This document shows, one piece after another, positions 6,733-16,394 of a stretch of DNA of 64,000 bases; the stretch's first letter is position 1, and each line of letters starts with the position of its first letter. This stretch comes from Chryseobacterium takakiae. GTDB lineage: Bacteria; Bacteroidota; Bacteroidia; Flavobacteriales; Weeksellaceae. The position numbers were made by a program, and so were the translations under genes. The notes under the pieces were generated by a model that saw nothing but the letters and a program-made list of their open reading frames with translations, had not been told where the DNA came from and made no database searches. The DNA lies in the NCBI RefSeq assembly GCF_900129385.1, contig NZ_FQVO01000002.1:186001-250000 (forward strand). The letters run 5' to 3'.

Positions 6733-7974
6733 ATGAACAGAATTGCAGGGCTGTTGATTGTTGCTTCCTCGGTGATGGCGGCACAACAGCAAATGTCGCT
6801 TTCGGATTGCGAAGAAGCTTTTCAGAAGAACAATCTACAACTGCTCGCCGAACAGTACAACATCAACATGGCCGACGCAGATATTTTGCAGGCTAAAATC
6901 TGGGAACTCCCGCAGTTGAGCGGACAAATCAATGCCTATAATCCTGAAGACCGGAAAGTTTTTGATATTGGCCGGGCAAAGGGCGCTGAAATCACACAGC
7001 TAATTTACATGGGCGGAAAAAAGAAGAACGAAATTGCTTTTGCTAAATCAAACAAAGAGCTTGCCCGGCTTCAGTTTTCGCAGCTTCTTGTAGACCTTCG
7101 GACGCAGCTTCATACCACTTACTATAACCTTTATTACGAAAGACTTAAGCTTGAAAATACAAATAAGCAGCTGGGATACATGAGTGATCTTCTGGCAGCG
7201 TACAAGATTCAGTCTGCCAAGGGAAATGTTTCGCTTAAGGACGAAGTAAGGCTTCAAAGCGTTGTTATACAATTAAATAATGATAAAATTGCTATCAATA
7301 AAAATATTCTTGAATTTGAGCAGAGTCTTAAAGTCTTAACAGGAATCACCGAAGACATGGAACCAAAACTTTCGGATTCGGAGGCACATGATATTCTGGC
7401 AGCACAGCCCTTCGGTGATGAAACGGAATTGCAGAAAAAAGCGGTTGAAAATAATGCCGATTATCAGTACAACCTGAAACTAATTGACAACAGTAAGCTG
7501 TATGCACAATGGCAGAAATCCTTAAACGTTCCGGATCTTAATCTAGGAGCTGCATGGGACCAGAACGGTGGAACTTTTAAAAATGAAATAAATCTTACAG
7601 TAGGTATTCCCCTGCCTTTATGGAAATCCAACAAAGGAAATGTTGAAAAAGCAAATTTTGCCATACAGCAAAACCAGAAAAGTGCAGATTTTCAAAAACT
7701 TAACTTAGAAACAAAAGTTCAGGCTGCATACAAAATGTGGAAAACACAATACGATCAGCTTTCACAGATAAAACCGGATGATCTTAATAATATGGAACTG
7801 GTTTACAATGGTATGCTGAATAACTTCCGGAAAGGAAATGTAAGTCTTATTGAATTTGTAGACTTTATGAACAGCTACAGAGAAACGGCACTTCAGATCT
7901 ATGATATGAAAAACGGAATCATGCAGTCTGCAGAACAACTCAATCAACTTGTGCAAACAAAAATCTTCTATTAA
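6733..7974 (+). CDS. TolC-family outer-membrane efflux channel (CusC/CzcC type)
   Basis: The 413-residue protein has an N-terminal signal (MNRIAGLLIVASSVMAAQ) and the all-helical TolC repeat pattern: SLSDCEEAFQKNNLQLLAEQYNI at the start, NLGAAWDQNGG and NLTVGIPLPLWKSNKGNVEKA in the middle. Trimeric channels of this family carry substrate across the outer membrane for RND pumps. It is two bases before the adaptor gene and in the same operon as the pump. Its length of about 410 fits CzcC-like members. Substrate follows from the pump, not from this protein. Confidence 0.9.
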   Translation: MNRIAGLLIVASSVMAAQQQMSLSDCEEAFQKNNLQLLAEQYNINMADADILQAKIWELPQLSGQINAYNPEDRKVFDIGRAKGAEITQLIYMGGKKKNEIAFAKSNKELARLQFSQLLVDLRTQLHTTYYNLYYERLKLENTNKQLGYMSDLLAAYKIQSAKGNVSLKDEVRLQSVVIQLNNDKIAINKNILEFEQSLKVLTGITEDMEPKLSDSEAHDILAAQPFGDETELQKKAVENNADYQYNLKLIDNSKLYAQWQKSLNVPDLNLGAAWDQNGGTFKNEINLTVGIPLPLWKSNKGNVEKANFAIQQNQKSADFQKLNLETKVQAAYKMWKTQYDQLSQIKPDDLNNMELVYNGMLNNFRKGNVSLIEFVDFMNSYRETALQIYDMKNGIMQSAEQLNQLVQTKIFY

Positions 7975-7976
7975 AC

Positions 7977-9062
7977 ATGAAAAAATATATAATTCCGGTA
8001 ATGATTGTCCTGTCCGTTTTATCTTGCACCAAAAAGGGAGAAGAAGCAAAACCGCAGGCGAAAAAAGGCTTTGAGCTGAGCAACATAATGCTGAATTCAA
8101 TCGATTTAGCAAAAGTTGAAAAAAAATATATAGAAGACGATTACAACTTTTACGGTAAAATTTCAGCAGATAAAAACAGCTACATCGATGTCTATCCTTT
8201 GGTGGGCGGAAATGTTTTAAGTGTGAATGTAGAACTTGGAGATTATGTAAAAAAAGGACAAGTATTGGCTACAATCAGAAGCACCGAAATGGCAGAAATT
8301 CAGAAGGATGTAAGCGATGCAAGAACGGATATGGTGGTCGCACAAAATAATCTTCGCGTAGCAAAAGAAATGTATGAAGGTAAATTAAATACTGAAAGAG
8401 ATGTACTGGAAGCAAAAAGCCAGTTGCAGAAAGCCCAGGACCAGCTGCAGCGTGCAAATGCAGTAAGTACGGTTTATAATGTTAAAAAAGGAAATATTTA
8501 CAGCGTCGTAGCACCCATCAGCGGATATATTGTTCAGAAAAATATCAATAAAGACATGCAGCTGAGAAGCGACAGAAGCGATAATATTTTCGATGTGGCC
8601 AATACAACCAACGTATGGGCGATTATGAATGTGAATGAATCTGATATCGATAAAATCAGTCTTGGAATGAAAGCCCAGGTTTCTACATTATCATACCCGG
8701 ATAAAGTTTTTGATGGAAAAATAGATAAAATCTTTAAAATCATCGATCCGGAAACCAATGCCATGCAGGCAAGGGTGGTGCTTGATAACCAAAGCGGATT
8801 GCTGATCCCGGAAAGTAAAGCAACCATTAAAGTAACCAGCTCGGAAAATACTACGGCGCTTACCGTACCCTCCAAAGCAGTAATTTTTGATGACAACAGA
8901 TGTTTTGTGATTATTTACAAATCAAGAACGGATGTGAAAGTTCGTGAAATAAAAGTACTGAAACAGGTAGGTGATGTTACGTATGTTTCCGAAGGACTAT
9001 CAGAAGGAGAGCAGGTGGTTACCAATAATCAGTTGCTGATTTACCGCTCACTAAACAGTTAA
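7977..9062 (+). CDS. RND efflux periplasmic adaptor lipoprotein (CusB/CzcB type)
   Basis: The 361-residue protein starts with a lipoprotein signal whose lipobox ends in VLSC (C17), so it should be anchored to a membrane. It has the membrane-fusion layout: a lipoyl-like half motif (YPLVGGNVLSVNVELGDYVKKGQVLATIRS), an alpha-hairpin (about 100-155), the second lipoyl half (VVAPISGYIVQKNI) and beta-barrel and membrane-proximal domains. It links the channel gene (two bases upstream) with the pump gene downstream. No Met-rich CusB-like copper site is visible at the N terminus. Confidence 0.92.
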   Translation: MKKYIIPVMIVLSVLSCTKKGEEAKPQAKKGFELSNIMLNSIDLAKVEKKYIEDDYNFYGKISADKNSYIDVYPLVGGNVLSVNVELGDYVKKGQVLATIRSTEMAEIQKDVSDARTDMVVAQNNLRVAKEMYEGKLNTERDVLEAKSQLQKAQDQLQRANAVSTVYNVKKGNIYSVVAPISGYIVQKNINKDMQLRSDRSDNIFDVANTTNVWAIMNVNESDIDKISLGMKAQVSTLSYPDKVFDGKIDKIFKIIDPETNAMQARVVLDNQSGLLIPESKATIKVTSSENTTALTVPSKAVIFDDNRCFVIIYKSRTDVKVREIKVLKQVGDVTYVSEGLSEGEQVVTNNQLLIYRSLNS

Positions 9063-9066
9063 TTTA

Positions 9067-9202
9067 TTTAAACCATTAAGGTTTTTAATAATGTATAATT
9101 AAGAAGTTAAGTTGAATTAAGAAATATCTAAAGATATTTTAAACTCGATTATGAGTTCCCCTTAATAATTCTTCACCCCTTAAATATCCTTAATGGTTTA
9201 AA
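9067..9202. repeat. Inverted-repeat element between adaptor and pump genes
   Basis: TTTAAACCATTAAGG (9067-9081) and its perfect reverse complement (9188-9202) bound a 136-base AT-rich element. Inside, TTAAG words recur in both orientations. It could be a MITE-like or palindromic dispersed repeat, or a hairpin that tunes pump expression. Confidence 0.6.
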
Positions 9203-9240
9203 AAAAATTCAATGACTTTTCAGGTCAAAAAAAATCCATC

Positions 9241-12200
9241 ATGAATAAATTCATTAAAAATATAATTGCCTTTTCATTAAAAAATAAAGCATTTACCTTT
9301 ATCTGGGTAGCTGTTCTTGCAGTGGCTGGATTCATTAGTTTCAAAAACATGCCCATTGAAGCTTTTCCCGATGTTACCAATACCCAAATTGTTATCATTA
9401 CTCAATGGAATGGGCGTAGTGCTGAAGAAGTTGAACGTTTTGTAACAACACCTATCGAACTGGCAATGAGTCCGGTTCAGAAAAAAACCAGCGTTCGGAG
9501 CACTACCATGTTTGGGCTTTCTATTGTTAAAATTCTCTTTGATGATGGCGTAGATGATACTTTTGCCCGTAATCAGGTGAACAACCAATTAAGGACGGTA
9601 AGCCTTCCGGATGAGGTGGATCCCGAAGTACAGCCGCCGTACGGACCGACCGGAGAGATTTTCCGGTATACTTTACAGAGTAAAACCAAAGATTCCCGGG
9701 AACTGCTGACTTTACAAAACTGGGTGATTGACCGTGCGTTGAGAGGGGTGCCCGGAGTCGCAGACATCAACGTTTTCGGAGGCCAGGATAAAGTGTTTGA
9801 ATTAAGTATTGATCCGAGAGCATTGGATAAATACAATCTCACGCCGCTTCAGGTGTATGATGCAGTTACCAAAAGTAACCTGAATGTAGGAGGCGACGTG
9901 ATCGAAAAAAACGGGCAGGCTTATGTCGTTCGCGGAATTGGTTTAGTAAAATCAATTGCAGATATTGGAAATATTACCATACAGAATGACAGCGGAAACC
10001 CGGTTTTGGTGAGAAATGTTGCCGAAGTTCATGAAAGTTCAATGCCGAGGGTAGGGCAGGCCGGACTGAATCACCAGGAAGATACCGTAGAAGGAATTGT
10101 TGTAATGAGAAAAGGCGAGAATCCCCGTGAAGTTCTGGTGGGCGTTAAAGCTAAAATTAAAGAGCTTAATGAAAAAATTCTCCCTAAAGATGTCAAAATG
10201 GTCACCTTTTACGATCGTGATAACCTGATGGATTTTACAACACACACCGTAATGCACAATCTTATTGAAGGGATTGTCCTGGTAACGGTAATTGTTTTGA
10301 TCTTTATGGCCGACTGGAGAACTACATTGATTGTCTCCATCATCATTCCGTTATCGTTATTGTTTGCATTTTTGTGTCTGAAAATGGCTGGAATGAGCGC
10401 CAATTTATTATCGCTGGGAGCGGTAGATTTCGGAATTATCATCGACGGGGCCGTCGTCATGGTGGAAGGACTCTTTGTAATGCTCGACCACAAGGCACAT
10501 AAATATGGTGAAGAAAGGTTTAATAAATTAGCAAAAGCCGGCTGGATCAAGCAAACCGGAACTGGATTAGGAAAAGCAATTTTCTTCTCAAAACTGATTA
10601 TCATTACTTCCCTAATTCCGATCTTCTCCTTCCAGAAAGTGGAAGGGAAAATGTTTTCACCATTGGCATTTACTTTAGGTTTTGCTTTAATGGGTGCCCT
10701 GATTTTTACTTTAACACTGGTTCCGGTACTTTCTCATATTTTGTTAAATAAAAATGTAAAGGAAAAAAACAATCCGTTTGTGAATTTCTGGGACAGAATT
10801 GTTTTAAAGGGATTCAATTTTACATTCAGACATAAAAAATTAAGTTTAATGGTTTCGCTGGCATTTTTAGGGCTGACCTTATTTTCTGGCAAATTTTTAG
10901 GAACGGAATTCTTGCCGCAGCTCAACGAAGGTTCGTTATGGATCACTGCAGAAATGCCGATGAGCTCATCTTTAAAAGAATCCTTAAAAACAGCAGATTT
11001 TCTCAAGAAAGATATTATGAGCTTCCCTGAAGTTACGGATGTCCTTGCTCAAACGGGAAGAAGTAATGACGGTACAGACCCGAATGGTTTCGGTTTCGTG
11101 CAGTTTGCTGTCAACCTGAAGCCTAAAGAAAACTGGAAACGGAAAATTACCTACGAAGAGCTCATTGAAGAAATTGATAAAAAACTCAGAAATTACCAGG
11201 GGATTACGTTCAATTATTCCCAGCCGATATCCGATAATGTTGCCGAAGCAGTAGCAGGATTCAAAGCGGAAAACGGAATTAAAATTTATGGAGACAATCT
11301 TCAGACCCTTGATATTCTGGCCGAAAAAGTACTTAAACAAGTTAAAGATATTCAGGGCGTAAAAGATGCCGGAATCATTAAAAATATTGGACAGCCGGAA
11401 GTAAGTGTTGTACTCGACAGGGATAAAATGGCCGCCTACGGAGTCATGCCGGATGATGCGCAATCTGTTCTTGAAATGGCTTTTGGAGGTAAAACGGCTT
11501 CGGAAATGTTCGATGGCGAAAGGAAGTTCCCAATTCGTCTCCGTTATTCCCAGGAGTACAGAAAAGATGAAAATGATATTGCCGCATTAATGGTTCCTAC
11601 ACAGGATGGTACGAAAATTCCGCTAAAAGAGATCAGCACAATTGAAAAAGACAACGGAGCGGCTTTTATTTACAGAGATGATATCAAAAGATATATCGGC
11701 ATCAAATTCTCTATCCGCGACCGTGATTTGGGAAGTACGATTGCAGATGCACAGAAAGCGGTTTCTAAAATAGACTTTCCGGATGGTTACACAGTAGGGT
11801 GGACCGGTCAGTTTGAAAACCAGCAGCGGGCTTCAAAAAGACTGGCACAGGTGGTCCCTGTAAGTATCCTCGGAATCTTTTTCCTTTTGTTTGTACTTTT
11901 CGGAAATATGAAAGATTCCTTACTCGTATTGGCCAACGTACCTTTTGCACTCATCGGCGGAATTATTGCACTTCATATTACAGGAATTAATTTCGGAATT
12001 TCAGCCGGTGTAGGAATGATTGCCCTTCTCGGGATCTGTATTCAGAACGGGGTAATCCTGATCACGGAATTTCATCAGAACGTAAGAAACGGATTGCATC
12101 TGGATAATGCCATTTTACAGGGAGTAAAGTCAAGAACCCGTCCTGTGATCATGACGGCTTTAATGGCATCCATCGGGTTAATGCCTGCAGCCTTATCAAC

Positions 12201-12339
12201 AGGCATCGGTTCAGAATCGCAGAAACCTTTGGCAATTGTAATTATCGGAGGATTAATAACGGCTACCGTTCTCACCTTATTGATATTCCCGATCATCTTC
12301 TGGATATTCAACAGAACAAAAAGATCCCAGCAGATCTAA
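9241..12339 (+). CDS. Heavy-metal efflux RND pump, CzcA-like
   Basis: The 1032-residue inner-membrane pump has the RND layout: helix 1 near 12-32, two large periplasmic loops and twelve membrane helices in all. Helix 4 carries DFGIIIDGAVVMVEG, the acidic motif of the heavy-metal efflux class for divalent cations (CzcA type); CusA-type copper pumps differ here. It works with the channel and adaptor encoded just upstream to expel metal by proton exchange. The 178-base gap before it holds an inverted-repeat element. The exact metal (Zn, Co, Ni, Cd) is not certain. Confidence 0.92.
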   Translation: MNKFIKNIIAFSLKNKAFTFIWVAVLAVAGFISFKNMPIEAFPDVTNTQIVIITQWNGRSAEEVERFVTTPIELAMSPVQKKTSVRSTTMFGLSIVKILFDDGVDDTFARNQVNNQLRTVSLPDEVDPEVQPPYGPTGEIFRYTLQSKTKDSRELLTLQNWVIDRALRGVPGVADINVFGGQDKVFELSIDPRALDKYNLTPLQVYDAVTKSNLNVGGDVIEKNGQAYVVRGIGLVKSIADIGNITIQNDSGNPVLVRNVAEVHESSMPRVGQAGLNHQEDTVEGIVVMRKGENPREVLVGVKAKIKELNEKILPKDVKMVTFYDRDNLMDFTTHTVMHNLIEGIVLVTVIVLIFMADWRTTLIVSIIIPLSLLFAFLCLKMAGMSANLLSLGAVDFGIIIDGAVVMVEGLFVMLDHKAHKYGEERFNKLAKAGWIKQTGTGLGKAIFFSKLIIITSLIPIFSFQKVEGKMFSPLAFTLGFALMGALIFTLTLVPVLSHILLNKNVKEKNNPFVNFWDRIVLKGFNFTFRHKKLSLMVSLAFLGLTLFSGKFLGTEFLPQLNEGSLWITAEMPMSSSLKESLKTADFLKKDIMSFPEVTDVLAQTGRSNDGTDPNGFGFVQFAVNLKPKENWKRKITYEELIEEIDKKLRNYQGITFNYSQPISDNVAEAVAGFKAENGIKIYGDNLQTLDILAEKVLKQVKDIQGVKDAGIIKNIGQPEVSVVLDRDKMAAYGVMPDDAQSVLEMAFGGKTASEMFDGERKFPIRLRYSQEYRKDENDIAALMVPTQDGTKIPLKEISTIEKDNGAAFIYRDDIKRYIGIKFSIRDRDLGSTIADAQKAVSKIDFPDGYTVGWTGQFENQQRASKRLAQVVPVSILGIFFLLFVLFGNMKDSLLVLANVPFALIGGIIALHITGINFGISAGVGMIALLGICIQNGVILITEFHQNVRNGLHLDNAILQGVKSRTRPVIMTALMASIGLMPAALSTGIGSESQKPLAIVIIGGLITATVLTLLIFPIIFWIFNRTKRSQQI

Positions 12340-12360
12340 ATCTTTCATTTTATATTCAAA

Positions 12361-12395
12361 AGTCAGGGCGGAAAACTTTGTTTTCCGCCCTGACT
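12361..12395. terminator. Bidirectional terminator
   Basis: A perfect 16-base stem AGTCAGGGCGGAAAAC / GTTTTCCGCCCTGACT with a TTT loop lies between the convergent pump and DUF4394 genes. Confidence 0.8.
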
Positions 12396-12419
12396 GCTAT
12401 TGAAATAATTATTATGAGG

Positions 12420-13919
12420 TTAAAATCCTGATCCCACCGCAAAGCCTCTCACGGAATTCGGGAAATCTGCAACTGAAGTTGCGGCACCTGTTGACGTATT
12501 GATGCTGTAAATTTTCGTCGCTGCTCCTACGGTTGCCAGCAGATACGCTTTCTGGCTCATGCTTCCGATATCGAAGCCATTCGAACTGCTAATATTGATT
12601 CCTAAAGAACCGGTCTCTACTAATGTTCCGTTATTAGGCGGATTCTGCTGATACAATTTATCTGTATTGTGATCAATAACGAATAGCGTTGTTGATGTTG
12701 CCCCGGCAAAATTATTGGTGTAGGCAGCAGCTCCGGCCATTGGAGTTCCCGGGTTGAGAATTCCGTCTACAGCAGTAATTCCTCCTGTAACAGGATCTAA
12801 ACGAAGATTCTGTCCCGTATTGCTTATGACTCTGATTTTATCAACGGTTGGATTGAAATCAAATCCAAAATCCGTTCCTGCAAGTAATGTTGGAAAAGGA
12901 GAAGTTCCTATTGCTGTTGCGACTCCTGTTCCTAAATTAATGGTATAAAGTCTGCTGGAACTTCCTAAAGCATAAAGCTGTCCGTTCAGCGGTCTGAAAT
13001 CAATCCCGAGAATATTCTCGCCGCTCTGAAGTCCTGAAATGGCTTTTGAAACAGGCATCGGACTGTTAGGATTAAAAATCTGGAGATTGTTAGAATTATC
13101 CACCGCATAAGCAACGGGTTCCGTAGGAATGGCAAGATCAATGATTGGCTGCTGAAGCATTCCTATATTCGTTGCCTTTCCATTATTAAGGTCAATTATA
13201 TGGAGGTTGTTGTTTAAAGCTAATAAAGCTGCGCTGTTGTCATATTTAATATCAAAGGCAGCCTGTCCTGAAAAGGAGGTACCCAAACTTCCTATTTCCA
13301 CTAATGCTCCATTATTGGGAGGATCTTGTTTAAATAATTTTCCGGAAGCTGCGTCAATATCGTAAAGAACGGTAGTTGAAGCTCCGGATTTGCTGTTGGT
13401 ATAGGCAATTCCGGTAATTGATGGAGTTCCGCCTCCGTTGATATTCTGGTCGGTTGCTGCTACAGCGCCTGTTTCAGGATGAAGCCTTAAATTTTGACCT
13501 GTATTGCTTACTAAACGGATCCTGTCTACCGTTGGATTAAAATCTATTGAAGCAATACTTCCTGAGACTGCAGGTGAAAAAGCTGTTGTACCCACCATTC
13601 TTGCAGACGCACTGGATGTGTTGATGATGTACAGCTTGCTTGCATTCGACAAGGCATAAAGCTCTCCCGTTGCTGGCCTGAAATCTATACTCATCAGCTT
13701 TTCACCGGAAACTACTCCTGTAACGGATACTTTGGAGGAGAAATTTTTAGGATTATTGGCGTTAAAAGATACCAGCTCGTTGTTTGAGGTAATTCCGTAT
13801 ACCATCAGATCCGGTCCCTGAGCGGTCATGTCCATGGGCATCATATCTTCCGAGTCATCACACGAAAACAGGATGATAAAGCTGAATACCGCAGTAAGTA
13901 AATGTAATAGTTTTCTCAT
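12420..13919 (-). CDS. Lipoprotein with two DUF4394 domains
   Basis: The 499-residue protein starts with a lipoprotein signal (lipobox ending FSC, C20) and an Asp/Met-rich linker. The rest is an internal duplication: two copies of about 230 residues, each with the sequence order ...DFRP.(T/L)G.LYAL...S.LY.I...G..., DFNPTVD.IR..SNTGQNLRL and LVE.GSLG. This is the DUF4394 pattern, likely a beta-propeller at the cell surface. Function is unknown. It is convergent with the RND pump and divergent from tuf. Confidence 0.85.
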   Translation of the reverse strand: MRKLLHLLTAVFSFIILFSCDDSEDMMPMDMTAQGPDLMVYGITSNNELVSFNANNPKNFSSKVSVTGVVSGEKLMSIDFRPATGELYALSNASKLYIINTSSASARMVGTTAFSPAVSGSIASIDFNPTVDRIRLVSNTGQNLRLHPETGAVAATDQNINGGGTPSITGIAYTNSKSGASTTVLYDIDAASGKLFKQDPPNNGALVEIGSLGTSFSGQAAFDIKYDNSAALLALNNNLHIIDLNNGKATNIGMLQQPIIDLAIPTEPVAYAVDNSNNLQIFNPNSPMPVSKAISGLQSGENILGIDFRPLNGQLYALGSSSRLYTINLGTGVATAIGTSPFPTLLAGTDFGFDFNPTVDKIRVISNTGQNLRLDPVTGGITAVDGILNPGTPMAGAAAYTNNFAGATSTTLFVIDHNTDKLYQQNPPNNGTLVETGSLGINISSSNGFDIGSMSQKAYLLATVGAATKIYSINTSTGAATSVADFPNSVRGFAVGSGF

Positions 13920-14086
13920 AATATTAATATTTTAAGTTCGTATTTTCATCTACGATAAAATGTGAATGATGGTTTTTATTATGTTAAGTTTTTTTTAGAT
14001 CGGGATTTATATGATTAAGAATTAAACAGATAGTTTATAATTTGGTGAAAAGCTTCACAAGGATTTTTTCAATTAAGAAATTTGTG

Positions 14087-14094
14087 TAAATTTG
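14087..14094 (+). promoter_or_regulatory. Possible distal tuf promoter (-7 box)
   Basis: TAAATTTG matches TAnnTTTG; no clear -33 element. Confidence 0.4.
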
Positions 14095-14189
14095 CAATCT
14101 CAATACATTGAAATATAAGGTTTGTACTTCATTGGATTTGAATATTGAAACTTTTTTCAAGAAAAAGGTTTTGGTATTTAAAAATTCAT

Positions 14190-14197
14190 TATATTTG
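14190..14197 (+). promoter_or_regulatory. Proximal tuf promoter (-7 box)
   Basis: TATATTTG, with TTTTGG about 16 bases before it as a possible -33 element. The leader would be about 38 bases, AT-rich and without a Shine-Dalgarno. Confidence 0.6.
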
Positions 14198-14240
14198 CAC
14201 ACCGAAAATTTGAAAAACAATAAATAAATAATTTTAAATC

Positions 14241-15446
14241 ATGGCAAAGGAAACGTTTAATCGTAACAAACCACACTTGAACATTGGTACTATTGGTCAC
14301 GTTGACCATGGTAAAACTACTCTTACAGCTGCTATTTCTGCTGTATTAGCTAGCAAAGGTCTTGCTGAGAAAAAAGACTTCTCTGCAATTGACTCTGCTC
14401 CAGAAGAAAAAGAAAGAGGTATTACTATCAATACAGCTCACATCGAATACGAAACTGAGAAAAGACACTATGCTCACGTTGACTGTCCAGGTCACGCGGA
14501 TTATGTAAAGAACATGGTAACAGGTGCTGCTCAGATGGACGGAGCTATCGTGGTATGTGCTGCGACTGACGGACCAATGCCTCAAACAAGAGAACACATT
14601 CTACTTTGCCGTCAGGTAAACGTACCAAGAATCGTTGTTTTCATGAATAAAGTTGACATGGTGGATGATGCTGAGTTATTAGAGCTTGTTGAAATGGAGC
14701 TTAGAGACTTATTATCTACTTATGAATTTGATGGTGATAACTCTCCTGTAATCCAAGGTTCTGCTCTTGGTGCACTTACTGCTGCTACTGAAGGTAACTC
14801 TGATGATAAGTGGTTTAAGTCTGTTGAGCAATTAATGGATGCTGTTGATGAGTGGATCGAAGAGCCAATCAGAGATACTGATAAGCCATTCTTGATGCCA
14901 ATCGAAGATGTATTCTCTATTACTGGTAGAGGTACTGTAGCAACTGGTAGAATCGAAGCTGGTATCATCAACACTGGTGATCCTGTAGATATCGTAGGGA
15001 TGGGTGATGAAAAATTAACTTCTACAATTACAGGGGTTGAGATGTTCAGAAAAATCCTAGACAGAGGTGAAGCTGGTGATAACGTAGGTCTATTGTTGAG
15101 AGGTATTGAAAAAACTGACATCAAGAGAGGTATGGTAATCGCTAAGAAAGATTCTGTGAAGCCTCACAAAAAATTCAAAGCATCTGTTTATATCCTTTCT
15201 AAAGAAGAAGGTGGACGTCACACTCCATTCCACAACAAATACCGTCCTCAGTTCTATGTAAGAACTACTGACGTTACAGGTGAAATCTTCTTACCTGAAG
15301 GTGTAGAAATGGTAATGCCTGGTGATAACTTAGAGATCACTGTAGAATTGTTACAGCCAATCGCTCTTAACGAGGGTCTTAGATTCGCGATCAGAGAAGG
15401 AGGTAGAACAGTTGGTTCAGGTCAGGTTACTGAAATCTTAGACTAA
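14241..15446 (+). CDS. tuf: Elongation factor Tu
   Basis: The 401-residue GTPase brings aminoacyl-tRNA to the ribosome. All G motifs are present: GHVDHGKT (about 19-26), the switch [22 protein letters not shown] and NKVDMVD, followed by the two beta-barrel domains ending in [14 protein letters not shown]. Codon choice is strongly biased toward the set of highly expressed genes (lysine AAA, GGT for glycine). Upstream are two possible promoters, downstream a strong terminator and tRNA-Trp. In the ancestral order it directly follows the Thr-Tyr-Gly-Thr tRNAs, which here lie 10 kb away. Confidence 0.98.
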   Translation: MAKETFNRNKPHLNIGTIGHVDHGKTTLTAAISAVLASKGLAEKKDFSAIDSAPEEKERGITINTAHIEYETEKRHYAHVDCPGHADYVKNMVTGAAQMDGAIVVCAATDGPMPQTREHILLCRQVNVPRIVVFMNKVDMVDDAELLELVEMELRDLLSTYEFDGDNSPVIQGSALGALTAATEGNSDDKWFKSVEQLMDAVDEWIEEPIRDTDKPFLMPIEDVFSITGRGTVATGRIEAGIINTGDPVDIVGMGDEKLTSTITGVEMFRKILDRGEAGDNVGLLLRGIEKTDIKRGMVIAKKDSVKPHKKFKASVYILSKEEGGRHTPFHNKYRPQFYVRTTDVTGEIFLPEGVEMVMPGDNLEITVELLQPIALNEGLRFAIREGGRTVGSGQVTEILD

Positions 15447-15464
15447 TCATCTATTACAATATAA

Positions 15465-15502
15465 AGGCTTCCGTAAGGAATTTCTTCACGGAAGCTTTTT
15501 TT
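15465..15502 (+). terminator. tuf terminator
   Basis: GCTTCCGT (15467-15474) pairs with ACGGAAGC (15488-15495), followed by seven T. Confidence 0.9.
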
Positions 15503-15506
15503 AACT

Positions 15507-15577
15507 ACGGGCATCGTCCAATGGTAGGATACCGGTCTCCAAAACCGTTGATCAGGGTTCGAATCCTTGTGCCCGTG
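15507..15577 (+). tRNA. tRNA-Trp (CCA)
   Basis: ACGGGCA/TGCCCGT acceptor stem, anticodon loop CTCCAAA (anticodon CCA) and T arm GGGTTCGAATCC. It sits between tuf and secE, a common position. The 3' CCA is not encoded. Confidence 0.95.
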
Positions 15578-15589
15578 CAAATAACAATT

Positions 15590-15796
15590 ATGAGTTCATT
15601 AATCAATTTTTTAAAAGGTTCTTATAACGAATTCAGACATAAAGTTGAATGGCCAAAATGGTCTGACCTGCAGTCTTCTACAATTGTAGTGACTGTAGCG
15701 ACAGTAATCTTGGCTCTGTTTACATTTGGTGTTGACGAGTTGTTTTCTAAAGCAATCAGCAACATAATAGGAATGCTTATCAACTTGTTCAATTAA
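15590..15796 (+). CDS. secE: Preprotein translocase subunit SecE
   Basis: The 68-residue protein (MSSLINFLKGSYNEFRHKVEWPKWSDL...) has the single-helix SecE form: an amphipathic N-terminal helix, the conserved KVEWP.W motif and one membrane helix (about 30-50). SecE stabilises SecY in the inner-membrane translocon. The frame is open further upstream into tRNA-Trp, but the ATG at 15590, 12 bases after the tRNA, gives the normal protein. nusG follows after 21 bases. Confidence 0.93.
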   Translation: MSSLINFLKGSYNEFRHKVEWPKWSDLQSSTIVVTVATVILALFTFGVDELFSKAISNIIGMLINLFN

Positions 15797-15817
15797 TAAT
15801 AAAAGTATTTTCCCATA

Positions 15818-16360
15818 ATGAGCGAATTGAAATGGTATGTGCTGAAAGCAATCAGCGGACAGGAAAATAAAGTGAAAAACTACATTGAGACAGAAATCAA
15901 ACGTTTAGGGTTTGAGCAGTACGTTACTCAGGTAGTTATTCCTATGGAAAAGGTTATTCAGATCAGGAACGGTAAAAAAGTTCCTAAAGAAAGACCTTAC
16001 TATCCTGGATACCTGATGATTGAAGCTGATTTGATGGGTGAAATACCTCACGTTATTAAAAATATTCCTGGTGTTATTTCTTTCTTAAGCTTAACAAAAG
16101 GCGGCGACCCTGTTCCGATGAGAAAGTCTGAAGTAAACAGAATGCTGGGAAGAATGGATGAGCTTTCTGAATTTGCAAGCGATGTTGAAATTCCATATGT
16201 AGTGGGTGAAAACGTTAAAGTTATTGACGGACCATTCAACGGATTCAACGGAACTGTAGAGAAAATTCTTGAAGATAAAAAGAAAATTGAAGTTTCGGTT
16301 TTGATCTTTGGTAGAAAAACCCCGATGGAACTCAGCTACGTTCAGGTAGAAAAAGTATAA
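15818..16360 (+). CDS. nusG: Transcription termination/antitermination factor NusG
   Basis: The 180-residue protein has the NGN domain (KWYVLKAISGQENKVKNYIE at its start; YYPGYLMIEADL) and a C-terminal KOW domain (about 125-180, GENVKVIDGPFNGFNGTVE). NusG binds RNA polymerase and links it to Rho or the ribosome. It follows secE as usual, but a terminator and the trehalose genes separate it from rplK, with which it is normally clustered. Confidence 0.97.
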   Translation: MSELKWYVLKAISGQENKVKNYIETEIKRLGFEQYVTQVVIPMEKVIQIRNGKKVPKERPYYPGYLMIEADLMGEIPHVIKNIPGVISFLSLTKGGDPVPMRKSEVNRMLGRMDELSEFASDVEIPYVVGENVKVIDGPFNGFNGTVEKILEDKKKIEVSVLIFGRKTPMELSYVQVEKV

Positions 16361-16367
16361 AACATAA

Positions 16368-16393
16368 AAGCACTTTATCAAGTGCTTTTTTTA
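16368..16393. terminator. Terminator after nusG
   Basis: AAGCACTT-TATC-AAGTGCTT followed by six or more T. It lies between the convergent nusG and araC-type genes. Confidence 0.85.
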
Positions 16394-16394
16394 T

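Noticed and set aside
10209..10604. Minus-strand open frame inside the RND pump gene
   Set aside because: It is antisense to a conserved pump with helix 4 motif and is a shadow.
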